From Clostridiaceae bacterium JG1575 (lineage in GTDB: Bacteria; Bacillota; Clostridia; Clostridiales; Clostridiaceae): a stretch of DNA of 64,000 bases. The position numbers were made by a program, and so were the translations under genes. The DNA lies in NCBI GenBank assembly GCA_002838815.1, contig LQGW01000034.1:1-64000 (forward strand), given 5' to 3'. Positions 45,497-54,386 of the stretch are shown here, piece after piece (position 1 is the stretch's first letter; each line of letters begins with the position of its first letter). The notes below the pieces were generated by a model, which was not told the DNA's origin, searched no databases, and saw nothing but the letters and a program-made list of their open reading frames with translations.

Positions 45497-46903
45497 TTAA
45501 AAGAGGTAGCGCTTCTCCAGTTCCCCGTAGCGGATTTTGCCAAAGGCGGTGCGCTCAAACTCAGGAATCACCTTGGCTTGAAATAAGCTGCGATGAAGGT
45601 TAAGCCATTGGGAGAGGCAAAGGGCAATGTCGCATTCGGGGTCTTTCGTGGTGAGGATTAAGAGGCAGTCGTCTTTGCCGATGCAGACGGCGGGCACCCC
45701 CAGTCGCTGACTCAACAGTTCCTGGCATTCATCAAGGCCAATGCGGTTGCCCAGCATTTTGATGAAGCGGCTCTTTCGGCCCAAAATGAAATAACGGCCG
45801 TCTTCGTCACGTAGGGCCAAATCTCCCGTGGCGTAGGTGCCTTGAAAGTCATCGCCGCGCATGAGATCCTCGGCGCATCGCGCATAGCCAAGGGTTACGT
45901 TGCGACCCGTGACAATAAGCTCTCCTTGGCGGTGGGGCTCGAGGATGAGCGTTCCTTTTTCATCCTGCAAGGATAAATGAACGCCGGGAATGGCCCGGCC
46001 AATGCTGCCCGGGGCAGTGAGGGCCTCCTCGGGGGGGAGGAGGGAACAGCGGGCAGCGGTCTCTGTCGTGCCATAGGTGGCGATGAAGCGCCAGCCTTTT
46101 TTTTGGGCGAGGGCCGCAAAGGATTTGAAATGACGCTCCTTCATTTTTCCGCCGCCTTGGGCAAAGCACGTCAGGTGAGGCAGCTCCATGCGCTCGATGT
46201 GAAGGCGCAGGAGAAGCTCAAAGGAGAAAGGGACTCCAGTGAAATTGGTGCCGCGCTCTTTTTTGACAAAGTCCCAAAAGCCCTGCTCCATAAGGTTCTG
46301 CTCGGTGAGGAGTACGCAGGCGCCGCAAACTAAATGGGACAGCAGCACGTTAAGGCCCATGACGTAGTGAATGGGCAGGCTCACGATGCCGCGCTCCATC
46401 TTTGGCCAACCAAAAGCCTCACGTACGTTTTGGGCGTTGATTTCAAGGGTGCCCTTGCCAAAACGCACAAGCTTTGCGCTGCCTGTGGAGCCGGAGGTAG
46501 AGAGCAAAAAGGCCAACTCTTTGAATAAGGGAGGCGACTTGAACCCGGTATCGAGGAGCGCACAACCCCATCCTCGCCAAAGCACCGGGTAGCAAAGAGC
46601 TTCGACCGCCTTATCAGTCGCCAAAATCCGGCAGGGGCGGTAGGTCTTGATGAGGGTCTGCAAAAGCCCCTCGTCAATAGTCGGGGAAAGCAAAAGAGGA
46701 ACGCAGTCCAACGAAAAAAGACTCAAAAAAAGGGAAACAAGGCCCGTTTGGTTGCCCCCTAGCACAAATACCAAAGAGCGAGGCGACACATAAGGAGAGA
46801 GAGTCGAGGGGAGGGCCGCCAAGTCCCCGTAGGTGATGCTCGTTCCGTGGGCATCCAAAAGGGCCAGATCCTCGGGCGGCCATCGGTCAAAATCTAAAAA
46901 CAT
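45497..46903 (-). CDS. AMP-forming acyl or aminoacyl ligase (ANL superfamily)
   Basis: A 468-residue adenylating enzyme with the core motifs LLSTSGSTGSAKLVRFGKG (phosphate loop), YGTTETAARC, YATGDLALRDEDGRYFILGRKSRFIK and a shortened C-terminal lid ending GKIRYGELE with the catalytic lysine. It activates a carboxylic acid as its adenylate and passes it to a thiol, probably the acyl carrier protein at 37144-37383. Its AGGAGG overlaps the stop of the upstream dehydrogenase gene, so it is the fifth gene of the unit. The acid cannot be named. DltA-like D-alanine, hydroxyacyl or other acids are possible. Confidence 0.85.
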   Translation of the reverse strand: MFLDFDRWPPEDLALLDAHGTSITYGDLAALPSTLSPYVSPRSLVFVLGGNQTGLVSLFLSLFSLDCVPLLLSPTIDEGLLQTLIKTYRPCRILATDKAVEALCYPVLWRGWGCALLDTGFKSPPLFKELAFLLSTSGSTGSAKLVRFGKGTLEINAQNVREAFGWPKMERGIVSLPIHYVMGLNVLLSHLVCGACVLLTEQNLMEQGFWDFVKKERGTNFTGVPFSFELLLRLHIERMELPHLTCFAQGGGKMKERHFKSFAALAQKKGWRFIATYGTTETAARCSLLPPEEALTAPGSIGRAIPGVHLSLQDEKGTLILEPHRQGELIVTGRNVTLGYARCAEDLMRGDDFQGTYATGDLALRDEDGRYFILGRKSRFIKMLGNRIGLDECQELLSQRLGVPAVCIGKDDCLLILTTKDPECDIALCLSQWLNLHRSLFQAKVIPEFERTAFGKIRYGELEKRYLF

Positions 46904-46911
46904 GAAGCCTC

Positions 46912-47658
46912 CTATTTGACGCTGCCGCCATCCACATCGAGAATCTGTCCTGTGACGAAGGCGGCGGCGGGGCTGGCAAAATAAAGACAGGCACCGGCGA
47001 TATCCTCAGGAGACGCCATACGGCCCATGGGAATCCGCTCTATGCGCTCCCTCAGCCGCTCCTGATCCGCCCCTTCCAGCATATGGGTTTGGGTGAGCCC
47101 CGGCGCCACGGCGTTGACCCGGATGCCTTTTGGGGCCAATTCCTTAGCGGCAGTTTTCGTCACGGCTTCCAAGGCCCCTTTGGTGGCCCCGTAGACCAGT
47201 TGTCCGGGATTGCCGAAGCGGCCCACCGTGGAGGTGATGTTGATGATGCTGCCGCTGCCTTTTCGCTCCATCAGTCGCGCCGCCAAGCTGATCAGTTCAA
47301 TGGGCGCCAGAAGATTCACCGACAGCATCTCTTCGGTGTGCTCCCGGGAAATCAACCCCAATAATTCGTTGTATTCCACGCCAGCGTTGTTGACCAGGAC
47401 GTCCAGGCCGTTTCCAGCCCGCTTGATGGTCCAAAGGGCCTCGCGGATCGCTTGGGCGTCCTGAAGATCAAAGGGCAGGGGAATAAAGCTCGGGTGCCCC
47501 TTCGTCCACGCCAGGGAGGCAAGGCTTCGGGCATTGCAGTACACGAGAGCCCCGGAAGCGGCAAAGGCTTGGGCAATAGCCTTGCCGATGCCCCCGCCCG
47601 TGCCTGTGACCAGGCAGATGAGATCCTTTAAGGGCCCATTTTCTGAAGAATTCATCAC
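46912..47658 (-). CDS. short-chain dehydrogenase/reductase (FabG-like)
   Basis: 248 residues of the classical SDR family. It has the NAD(P) motif TGTGGGIGKA, NNAG, the catalytic Ser in NITST, YGATK (Tyr and Lys) and the C-terminal TGQILDVDGG typical of 3-oxoacyl-ACP reductases. Its place between a sugar acyltransferase and an acyl ligase suggests that it reduces a 3-oxoacyl group on the carrier protein to a 3-hydroxyacyl group, or acts on a nucleotide sugar (inference). AAAGGAG precedes the tandem ATGs. Confidence 0.87.
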   Translation of the reverse strand: MMNSSENGPLKDLICLVTGTGGGIGKAIAQAFAASGALVYCNARSLASLAWTKGHPSFIPLPFDLQDAQAIREALWTIKRAGNGLDVLVNNAGVEYNELLGLISREHTEEMLSVNLLAPIELISLAARLMERKGSGSIINITSTVGRFGNPGQLVYGATKGALEAVTKTAAKELAPKGIRVNAVAPGLTQTHMLEGADQERLRERIERIPMGRMASPEDIAGACLYFASPAAAFVTGQILDVDGGSVK

Positions 47659-47721
47659 CGACTCCTTTCAAATAAACCAAACGGCAAAAAGTAAAAAGAA
47701 CAAAAGCATCCTCCCAAAGCA

Positions 47722-48366
47722 TCAAGGCTTCGGGGGGATTTTGCCCACGCATCGGGCCGGAACGCCGAACACCCGGTCGCCGGGCGCGACATCATGAAGA
47801 ACGATAGAGCCTGCACCGATGTAAGCATCATCGCCGACGTTCAACCCCTCGAGCACCACGGCGTGGCTGCCCACATAGACTCGTTTTCCCAAGGTCGCGG
47901 TGGTGGTGTTGGCAAAACCCGTCAAGGTGCAATAATCTCCGATCACTGCGTCAAAGGAAATGGTGGCCCCCATGACGGTGACGAAGTCGCCGAAGGCCGC
48001 CCCCGAGTCGATCACATGAGGGGTAAAGATGATGCACCCTTCTCCGAAGGTGACGTGGTCCCCCAAATCCACTTCCGGACCCAAAAGCGTTTCAAAATGC
48101 ACTCCTTTGGCCTTCATGATCTTGGCGAGCACTTCTTTTAAGCGGGGATCGGAAACCCCCAAGACAAAATGATCGCCTTCTTGAGGCTGGTAGTCCTTGA
48201 TGGAGTCGATCCAGGGGACTTCTAGGGAGAGGCCGTCCAAACAATGGGGATTGTCATCGAGGACCCCTTTGATGGTCCAAACAGGGTTCAGGCGATTGAT
48301 TTTTCGAAGTTTGGCGATGATTTTGCGGGCCATGCCGCCGCCGCCGACGATGATAAGATCTTTCAT
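47722..48366 (-). CDS. sugar O-/N-acyltransferase of the NeuD/PglD family
   Basis: A 214-residue protein. The N-terminal Rossmann-like part (LIIVGGGGMARKI) is followed by a left-handed beta-helix of hexapeptide repeats (about 95-205), ending GVPARCVGKIPPKP. Enzymes of this type acetylate 4-amino sugars on UDP, as in bacillosamine synthesis, or sialic acid. The dehydratase and aminotransferase of the bacillosamine route are not in this window. The start overlaps the ATP-grasp stop by four bases. A 63-nt gap leads to the dehydrogenase gene. Confidence 0.87.
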   Translation of the reverse strand: MKDLIIVGGGGMARKIIAKLRKINRLNPVWTIKGVLDDNPHCLDGLSLEVPWIDSIKDYQPQEGDHFVLGVSDPRLKEVLAKIMKAKGVHFETLLGPEVDLGDHVTFGEGCIIFTPHVIDSGAAFGDFVTVMGATISFDAVIGDYCTLTGFANTTTATLGKRVYVGSHAVVLEGLNVGDDAYIGAGSIVLHDVAPGDRVFGVPARCVGKIPPKP

Positions 48367-49577
48367 AGGGTTTCGTGCTCCATAATAATTTGCAGGCTCT
48401 CATCAGCAGATTGAGCCCAAGCCCAGGCCTGCGCTGCCGTTTCGGCTTGGACAATGATGTGTCCGAGGCGATCGTGGGATGATTTGAGCTCACCGATGAG
48501 GTGATTTTCCGGGAGGTTGATGTGAACGTCCAGCACCCCGGGCAGAGTTTGAACTTCGCCGAGGTTTTGCACGCGTTTATAGCGTCCGGGCCCTCGGTGG
48601 ATATAGCGGATGCAAGCCGCCCGGGGCACACTCTCGGGCAGTACGGGGTGTTCTCCCAGGGCCTCGCGGATGGTGAGTTCGGTCATATTGATGCCCGTAG
48701 AGAGGGGCACCAGATGCGTGGCGATAAAGTCGCCCCCCATGCGCGGGCCCACTTCCACGAGCTTGGGCCCTTCTTTTGTGAGAATAATCTCCACATGAGC
48801 AGCGCCCGTGGTCAGATTCAGCGCCCGGCAAGAGGCCTTGGCCAACGTGCGGATGGCCTCTTGGTCGGCCGGGGCAAGGGAGGAGGGCTGTACGTGGCAG
48901 GTTTCCACAAAATGCGGATAGCCCGTAGTGGTTTTGTCCGTGATGGCTAAAACATGCGGCTCGCCGGATAAAATCAGGATCTCCACGCTGACCTCGGGGC
49001 CTTCCATGAACTCCTCGATCAGCACCTCGCCGGTCCGGGCGAAGGTGGCGCTGTAGGCTAGGGCTTGCGGCCACTGCTCCTGGCTCCGGATCAGGACCAC
49101 GCCTCGGCTGCCCGAGGAATCCACCGGCTTGATAATGCAGGGGAGGGGAAGGTCCCGCACCATTTCAAGGGCAGGGGTTCGTCCGTTTACCAGAACGTAC
49201 CAAGGATGCGAGAGGCCGGCTTTTTCCAAAGCGCGGATCATGTCCAGCTTGTTGGTGGAGACGCAGGCCGCTTCGTAAGAGATGGAGCATAAATTCAGGG
49301 CCTCACTGGCGTAGGCCACCGAGCGCATGGGCCAATCGGTGCAAAGCGTCATGATGCCCGTCGCCTGGAAGGATCGTGCACAAGCAAGGACCGCTTCTGG
49401 ATTGTTGGTGGAGGCCAAAAAAAACCGATCCGCAAGATAGCGCCCTCGACAATGGGGATCATAATCCAAAACCGCAGTGGGAATGCCGAGGGCCCGGGCC
49501 TCTAAGATGGCAGGAATTTGTAAAATGGAACCGCCTAGGATCAAAAGGCGAGGTTCCATTGTGGAAGAATTAGTCAT
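48363..49577 (-). CDS. ATP-grasp ligase
   Basis: 404 residues of the ATP-grasp carboxylate-amine ligase superfamily. It has an N-terminal pre-ATP-grasp fold (LLILGGSILQIPAI), PCIIKPVDSSGSRGVV and VLIEEFMEGPEVSVEI for ATP, and HVEIILTKEGPKLVEVGPRMGGDFIATHL for the metal and catalytic residues. It joins a carboxylate to an amine or related group through an acyl phosphate. Here it probably adds an amino acid or similar group to a sugar or precursor (inference from the operon). Its start overlaps the phosphoglycosyl transferase gene by eight bases; AAAGGA lies nine bases upstream of the ATG. Confidence 0.85.
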   Translation of the reverse strand: MTNSSTMEPRLLILGGSILQIPAILEARALGIPTAVLDYDPHCRGRYLADRFFLASTNNPEAVLACARSFQATGIMTLCTDWPMRSVAYASEALNLCSISYEAACVSTNKLDMIRALEKAGLSHPWYVLVNGRTPALEMVRDLPLPCIIKPVDSSGSRGVVLIRSQEQWPQALAYSATFARTGEVLIEEFMEGPEVSVEILILSGEPHVLAITDKTTTGYPHFVETCHVQPSSLAPADQEAIRTLAKASCRALNLTTGAAHVEIILTKEGPKLVEVGPRMGGDFIATHLVPLSTGINMTELTIREALGEHPVLPESVPRAACIRYIHRGPGRYKRVQNLGEVQTLPGVLDVHINLPENHLIGELKSSHDRLGHIIVQAETAAQAWAWAQSADESLQIIMEHETL

Positions 49578-50160
49578 TATTGATGTCCTTTCGGCGCAGT
49601 ACGGAAGTAATGGTCTTTAAAATGATTTTGAGGTCTAGCCTAAAGCTGAGGGAATCCACATAAAGAGCATCCAACCGAAATTTTTCTTCCGCGGAGATCG
49701 CGTTTCGGTGATAGGCTTGACTGTAGCCCGTGATGCCAGGCCGAACGCGCAGGCGTTTTTTCTTTACAGCAGAGTAGGCGGCATAGTCGGCGGTAGCAAG
49801 GGTCGGGCGCGGGCCCACGAGGCTCATATCCCCTTTTAAAACATTGAGGAGCTGGGGCACTTCATCTAAGGAGGTCCGCCGAAGCACGCGACCTGAACGG
49901 GTCACCCGGGGGTCTTGGTTGGACGCTAAGGTCGATCCGTCAGCCGCTCGTAGGTCCGGCGCCTTCGGCGACATGGTGCGCAGCTTTAAAATATCAAAGG
50001 GTTTTCCATAACGCCCCCGCCTTTTTTGGACAAAAAAGATCGGGCCGCGATCCTCGAAATAAATGAACGGAGCGCAAGCCAGTAAAATGAGTGCCAACAA
50101 GGGCAAAAATATGAGTGATATTAGTACATCCAAAAGTCGTTTGCCAAATCGTTGATACAT
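49570..50160 (-). CDS. monotopic phosphoglycosyl transferase, first gene of the leftward glycan unit
   Basis: 196 residues. The N-terminal re-entrant hydrophobic helix (about 10-32) is followed by ILKLRTM, TSLDEVPQLLNVLKGDMSLVGPRP with the catalytic Asp-Glu, and RPGITGYSQAYHRN. It transfers a phospho-sugar to undecaprenyl phosphate and so starts a lipid-linked repeat unit. The ATG follows AAGGGGA. It is similar to, but clearly distinct from, the enzyme at 21264-21887, which suggests two glycans or two first sugars. Confidence 0.9.
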   Translation of the reverse strand: MYQRFGKRLLDVLISLIFLPLLALILLACAPFIYFEDRGPIFFVQKRRGRYGKPFDILKLRTMSPKAPDLRAADGSTLASNQDPRVTRSGRVLRRTSLDEVPQLLNVLKGDMSLVGPRPTLATADYAAYSAVKKKRLRVRPGITGYSQAYHRNAISAEEKFRLDALYVDSLSFRLDLKIILKTITSVLRRKDINND

Positions 50161-50209
50161 GATTGAATCCCCTTAGTAAGCATCAGATACCTGCTGTGCA
50201 ATCCCCTAA

Positions 50210-50238
50210 ATTCTAGCCGTTTTCATGGGGTTTCGCAA
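50210..50238 (-). promoter_or_regulatory. promoter of the leftward glycan unit
   Basis: On the minus strand: TTGCGA (50238-50233), 17 bp, TAGAAT (50215-50210), preceded by GGC. Almost the same arrangement drives the acyl carrier protein gene at 37505-37477. Confidence 0.65.
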
Positions 50239-50368
50239 GATGGTGCAGGGCAGGCAGCTCCAAGGCTCCTAAGCAAGGAGATTCCCCTAGACCTTGGGAG
50301 AAAACTTCAAAAAAGAGGGGATTTGCGGGAGGACCCATTCCAAAAGAGCTTCAGGGCTTCGTCAGGGT

Positions 50369-50397
50369 TTGGACGCACCGGCAATTGGCGCTATAAT
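50369..50397 (+). promoter_or_regulatory. promoter of the rightward glycan unit
   Basis: TTGGAC, 17 bp, then TATAAT, about 60 nt before the start of the GT4 gene. Confidence 0.75.
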
Positions 50398-50456
50398 AGG
50401 GAAAGAGCACGGCGGTCCTGTTGGAAATTACGCTGGTGCAAAGGAGCCGTCTCGTC

Positions 50457-51572
50457 TTGAAGCTTTTGATGATTACGTCAATTTTCCCCACCAAAGAGCA
50501 TCCCGATTACGGGACGTTTGTGGAGAGTATCTATAAAATCTACCTGGATCTTGGCTACGAAGTGGAGCTGGTTGCCTTTATGCGCGAGGGATCCAAACGG
50601 CAAAAATGGGCCAATTTAATGCACTTTTTTCGTTCCATCTTAAAAGCCCGTAAAAAAGCCGCACAAGGAGCCTATGATGCGGTGAATGTTCACTATCCTT
50701 ATACGGGGGCGCTGCCTCTTTGGCTTTTTCCCATGCCCCAAACGGTACCTCTTATCACCCACGTTCACGGAACGGATGTTTTTTACAACAGTCTTTCCAA
50801 AAAACTGATGGCCCCGGCTACGGCGGCTCTGCTGAAAAGAAGCGATCGCATTTTTGCTCCCTCGGACTTTTTTAAGAAAAAGGTCGCTGAAAAATTTCGG
50901 CTCCCGCTGGACCGGATTGTCTCTTGCCCCCCCGGGGGGTTTGATCCGGAAATTTTTCATCCTAAAGGGAATCGTCTTCCGGCGCTTTCCCCGGCGAGGC
51001 ATTGGATCGGCTTTGCCGGACGCCTTGTGGAGGGCAAGGGTTGGCGCGTTCTTTTAGAGGCGTATGCGTTTGCTCTGTCGGATGCGTCTTTGGCGAATAC
51101 CTCGTTGGCCTTGGTGGGCAGCGGCCCCGATGAAAAGGCCGTGGTGCAGACCATCCGCCGCCTGGGTCTTGAAGATCGCGTTGTTTTCCTCGGGGTGATG
51201 CGCCACGAAGAAATGGGGGATTACTTTCGCTCCCTGGACCTATTCTGCTTTCCGACGCTGTTGGAAGAATCCTTGGGCATGGTGGGCATGGAGGCCTTGG
51301 CTTCCGGTACGCCCGTGGTGGGCAGCGCCATCGGCGGCGTGAAGGAATATATGAAGGATGGGATCAATGGGTACGCGGTGGCCCCTGGGGGAGTCGCTGA
51401 ACTTCAAGCGGCGTTGCAACGCTTTTACCATCTGAGTCCTGAAAAAAGGCGGGACATGGAACAAAAAGCACACCAAAGCGTCGCGGCGTATGAGGCCTCC
51501 GCCGTGGCCCAAACCTTAGCGCAGACCTTTGAAAAAGGCGGCGCCCCAAACGCAAAACTGCCCTTGAACTAA
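50457..51572 (+). CDS. GT4-family glycosyltransferase, paralogue of the enzyme at 44012-45124
   Basis: 371 residues. The start is a TTG at 50457, ten bases after AAGGAG, which aligns with the start of the paralogue (KLLMITSIFP versus NLLLITTIYP); an upstream TTG at 50421 has no ribosome site. It shares REGSKRQKW, VNVHYPY, THVHGTDVF, CPPGGFDPEIF, IGFAGRLVEGKGW and LLEESLGMVGMEALASGTPV with that paralogue. It should add a sugar to the lipid-linked repeat unit. The two copies lie on opposite strands at the two ends of the leftward unit, so a duplication with inversion is likely. Confidence 0.9.
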   Translation: MKLLMITSIFPTKEHPDYGTFVESIYKIYLDLGYEVELVAFMREGSKRQKWANLMHFFRSILKARKKAAQGAYDAVNVHYPYTGALPLWLFPMPQTVPLITHVHGTDVFYNSLSKKLMAPATAALLKRSDRIFAPSDFFKKKVAEKFRLPLDRIVSCPPGGFDPEIFHPKGNRLPALSPARHWIGFAGRLVEGKGWRVLLEAYAFALSDASLANTSLALVGSGPDEKAVVQTIRRLGLEDRVVFLGVMRHEEMGDYFRSLDLFCFPTLLEESLGMVGMEALASGTPVVGSAIGGVKEYMKDGINGYAVAPGGVAELQAALQRFYHLSPEKRRDMEQKAHQSVAAYEASAVAQTLAQTFEKGGAPNAKLPLN

Positions 51573-51672
51573 AGCGGCTTCTCAAATAACGCGGCGCCTG
51601 TCGGAAGATCCAATGGCCTCTCCAAGAGGTTTTTGGGTCTTCTTTTGGTTGACGAAGAAGAGAAAGTCCTTG

Positions 51673-51681
51673 TGTTATAAT
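51673..51681 (+). promoter_or_regulatory. extended -10 promoter before the polymerase gene
   Basis: TGTTATAAT is a perfect extended -10; a TTGACG at 51649-51654 is 21 bp upstream of the hexamer, too far for a standard pair. It could start a second transcript for the polymerase-to-flippase genes. Confidence 0.6.
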
Positions 51682-51729
51682 CGAGGGGAAAAGGATAAAA
51701 AAGCATGGTCGTGGCAAGGAGAGCAGCAC

Positions 51730-53187
51730 ATGAGGAACATTCGGACATACCTTGAGGATAATCGATGGGAGGCGACCCTTTTTATTGGGCTGCTTTCATT
51801 GTTTTTTCTCGATCTTATTTGGGGGGATTTCCCCGTTTCCACGGGATACAATCTGTTGCTATTTCTGTTCCTCCTCTGGTTTAGTCTAAGACGGCTGAAG
51901 GCTCGCCTTGGACTGCTTTTTTTCAGTGCCTCGGTCTTCTTTTTTTTGGCCGCCCGGCCCCTTATGGATGTTTTAACCAATTTTCGCATGCATGTCCCCT
52001 TCAACTATCACTTTCCCGCCGCCCATCGGGCGAACCTGATGATTTCTTGTTCTATGTTGGCGCTGATTATGGGTCAGATGCTTTATGAGTGGTATTTCGG
52101 TGAAGGAAAAACAGCCCATGGGGCCCCTTGGCCCAAGGAGGGCGTGAGGCGCTGGATGGCGCCGGCTGCTTGGGGGCTGTTCGGCTTGAGTCTTCTGGCC
52201 CTTTGGACTACCTCTTTGGAGCGAGTGGCGTTTCGAAGATCGCACAGCTATACGGCCTTGTATGCGGCGTTTCGCTCCCAGCTGCCTTTTGTGATTTTGG
52301 GCCTTTCGGCCCTTTGCGTGGGCTTTTTCCTGGTTGTGCTTTGCACGAGCAAAAGCCGGAAAGCCTTTTATTGGGCTTTGGGCCTTTATACCGCATCCAC
52401 CGGAATCGTCCTTTTTGCCGGGGTGCGCGCCAATTTCATCAAAAGCTTGATGGTGGCCCTTTTTCTTTGGGTTGGCCGCGATGTTTTGAAGCGGAAGCTC
52501 TCTTGGAAGGATCAGGGGCGCCTCTTGCTGGCGTTTTTAGTGGTTGCCAGCCTTTTGGTGGGGATCCTCACTGTTGTGGGCAACAGCCGCAACGAACTCA
52601 AGCGACGTGGGCAGTTTTCCCTGCCGGTGCAGTTTTTCTACGATCAAAGCATCAGTTACATCGCTTTGACCCGCGGGCAGGAAATGAAAGCGGCCCCCCT
52701 TAGTGCGTCGCCAAAGCACTATACCTTCGGGCCCTTCATCGATACCTTGACGAGGAAAAAAGCCCTGGGCGCCTATTCCTTGGACTATGTGAAGCAGGGC
52801 AACAGCTTTGCCGCCGACATTGCCTATTATCTTTACGGGGAGAATGCCCTCAAAGGGGTCGGTCTGGGTTCCTCCTATATTATTGAAACTTACCTTGATT
52901 TTGGGTACGTAGGGCTCGGATGCTACAGCCTGCTGTTGGGGGGGCTTTTGGCGTCGCTTTCCGCCATCAGATGGCGCAATTACTTTTTGGATGCTGTGAA
53001 GTTACGAATTTTGCTGGAGATCTTCTATATTCCGCGCGCTCCGGCAACACAGATGATTCTAAACCTCGCCATGCCGCAATTTCTTCTTCCCATTGGCGGT
53101 CTTTGGTTGTTCGGGATGCTGTTGCATCGACTTCGCCCCCAAGGCCCAAAGCGGCTTAAGGGGCTTTGTGCCAAGGAGGGCTTATGA
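51730..53187 (+). CDS. Wzy-like repeat-unit polymerase
   Basis: A 485-residue integral membrane protein with about 10-12 hydrophobic helices and a large outer loop (about 295-380). The segment GNSFAADIAYYLYGE...GLGSSYIIETYLDFGYVGLG resembles O-antigen polymerase Wzy. It should join lipid-linked repeat units on the outer face of the membrane. The ATG at 51730 follows AAGGAG; the frame is open for another 39 codons upstream but crosses the promoter. Its stop overlaps the next ATG (ATGA), so translation is coupled. Confidence 0.8.
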   Translation: MRNIRTYLEDNRWEATLFIGLLSLFFLDLIWGDFPVSTGYNLLLFLFLLWFSLRRLKARLGLLFFSASVFFFLAARPLMDVLTNFRMHVPFNYHFPAAHRANLMISCSMLALIMGQMLYEWYFGEGKTAHGAPWPKEGVRRWMAPAAWGLFGLSLLALWTTSLERVAFRRSHSYTALYAAFRSQLPFVILGLSALCVGFFLVVLCTSKSRKAFYWALGLYTASTGIVLFAGVRANFIKSLMVALFLWVGRDVLKRKLSWKDQGRLLLAFLVVASLLVGILTVVGNSRNELKRRGQFSLPVQFFYDQSISYIALTRGQEMKAAPLSASPKHYTFGPFIDTLTRKKALGAYSLDYVKQGNSFAADIAYYLYGENALKGVGLGSSYIIETYLDFGYVGLGCYSLLLGGLLASLSAIRWRNYFLDAVKLRILLEIFYIPRAPATQMILNLAMPQFLLPIGGLWLFGMLLHRLRPQGPKRLKGLCAKEGL

Positions 53188-54386
53188 AAAAAGGACTTCG
53201 CGGGTTGTTTTTGGTGTTGGTCGTTTTGCCCAGCCTGCTTTTTATCCGAGATGCCAGAGATCACCGCATGAATCTACGGGAGGTAAAGGGCCGCCGCGAT
53301 CGCTACGCTCTTTTGACGCGCATTCCCTACACCATGGCGCCCATACTCAGCAAAGATCGCTTGCTGGGGCTTTCCATGACCGATCCTTACCTATACGAAT
53401 TTGAATACCTCCATGGCGTACAGATGCCCGGCAGGGTCTTCGTCGGAGGCAAGGAGAAACTCTGGCGTCGCGTGGGGGACCGACTGCAAATCGCCTTTCA
53501 AAAAGAGGGGATGCTGGTGAGCACCCTACACCTGGTGGAAGTGGATTTAAGGGAAAAAACCGTTCGGCCCCTCATGGACCCGTTAGAGGTGGAGGGGCGT
53601 CTTTCTCAAAACGCCTGCGCAGCCAAAGAGGGGCTCTATCTTTGCGGAAAAAACAAAGAAGGCCTTGTCAGTGCCTGGCGTTGCGAGGATCAGGGCGTAA
53701 CGGCTCTGAGCCTGCCCGAGTGGATGCAAGGGGGCGTAGCGCCGCATTTTCAGGCGGGCGCCAGCAATCTGTATGGCCTGCCATGGCTGACGAAGTCAGG
53801 GGGCGAAACGTCGCGGACTGTGGCGCTTTCGGAGCACCCGGTGCAAGAGACTGAAGGCCCCTTGCCGGGCTTTCTTGAATCGGAGGCTGGCCGGGCGCTG
53901 TTAAAAGAATCCAAAGATCTTCGATGCATCCTTTGGGGGGATGTTCTCGTACGGGTGCAAGGAGCCGTCGCTGATCCTGCGGATCCCACCGACGTCCGGG
54001 TCCGATCCCAAGCCGACCTTCAGAGGCAAAATCAGCGAGGGGGCCTGGAGCATTCGTTCTCGCTGGAGTATGTTCAAATCCCCTCCCTGCGCCCCCTCAA
54101 AAAAGAAACCCCCCTTCGCTACCATCTATTCGGCGTGCGAGGCGAAGAGGAGGGCCTGCCGGTTTTTTGGCCGCAAGAAGCGGCGTATCAGGCTACAAAA
54201 ACCGTTCGATCCTTCTATGCCAACGCCCTGGCCAAAGAAGAGAAGACCCTTCGTGATGGTGTCGGCTATAGAACCAGCACTGCCTTTCTTCAAACCCCCA
54301 CCGCATGGGTCCTGGCGCTGACGCAGCTTTTGTTTCTCATGGCCGCTGGGCGCATACTCAAAAAAAAGGAGGATTCAAAGGAATGA
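53184..54386 (+). CDS. membrane-anchored outer-face protein of unknown function in the glycan unit
   Basis: 400 residues with a hydrophobic helix at each end (about 6-24 and 372-392) and a long soluble middle of about 345 residues that should lie outside the membrane. The middle contains spaced WRRVGDRLQIAF and YLCGKNKEGLVSAWRCEDQG segments that could be strands of a beta-propeller. I recognise no family. The ATG follows AAGGAGG and overlaps the polymerase stop by four bases; its own stop overlaps the next start the same way. Strict coupling on both sides suggests that it works with the two membrane proteins, for example as a polymerase partner or length regulator (inference). Confidence 0.75.
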   Translation: MKKGLRGLFLVLVVLPSLLFIRDARDHRMNLREVKGRRDRYALLTRIPYTMAPILSKDRLLGLSMTDPYLYEFEYLHGVQMPGRVFVGGKEKLWRRVGDRLQIAFQKEGMLVSTLHLVEVDLREKTVRPLMDPLEVEGRLSQNACAAKEGLYLCGKNKEGLVSAWRCEDQGVTALSLPEWMQGGVAPHFQAGASNLYGLPWLTKSGGETSRTVALSEHPVQETEGPLPGFLESEAGRALLKESKDLRCILWGDVLVRVQGAVADPADPTDVRVRSQADLQRQNQRGGLEHSFSLEYVQIPSLRPLKKETPLRYHLFGVRGEEEGLPVFWPQEAAYQATKTVRSFYANALAKEEKTLRDGVGYRTSTAFLQTPTAWVLALTQLLFLMAAGRILKKKEDSKE

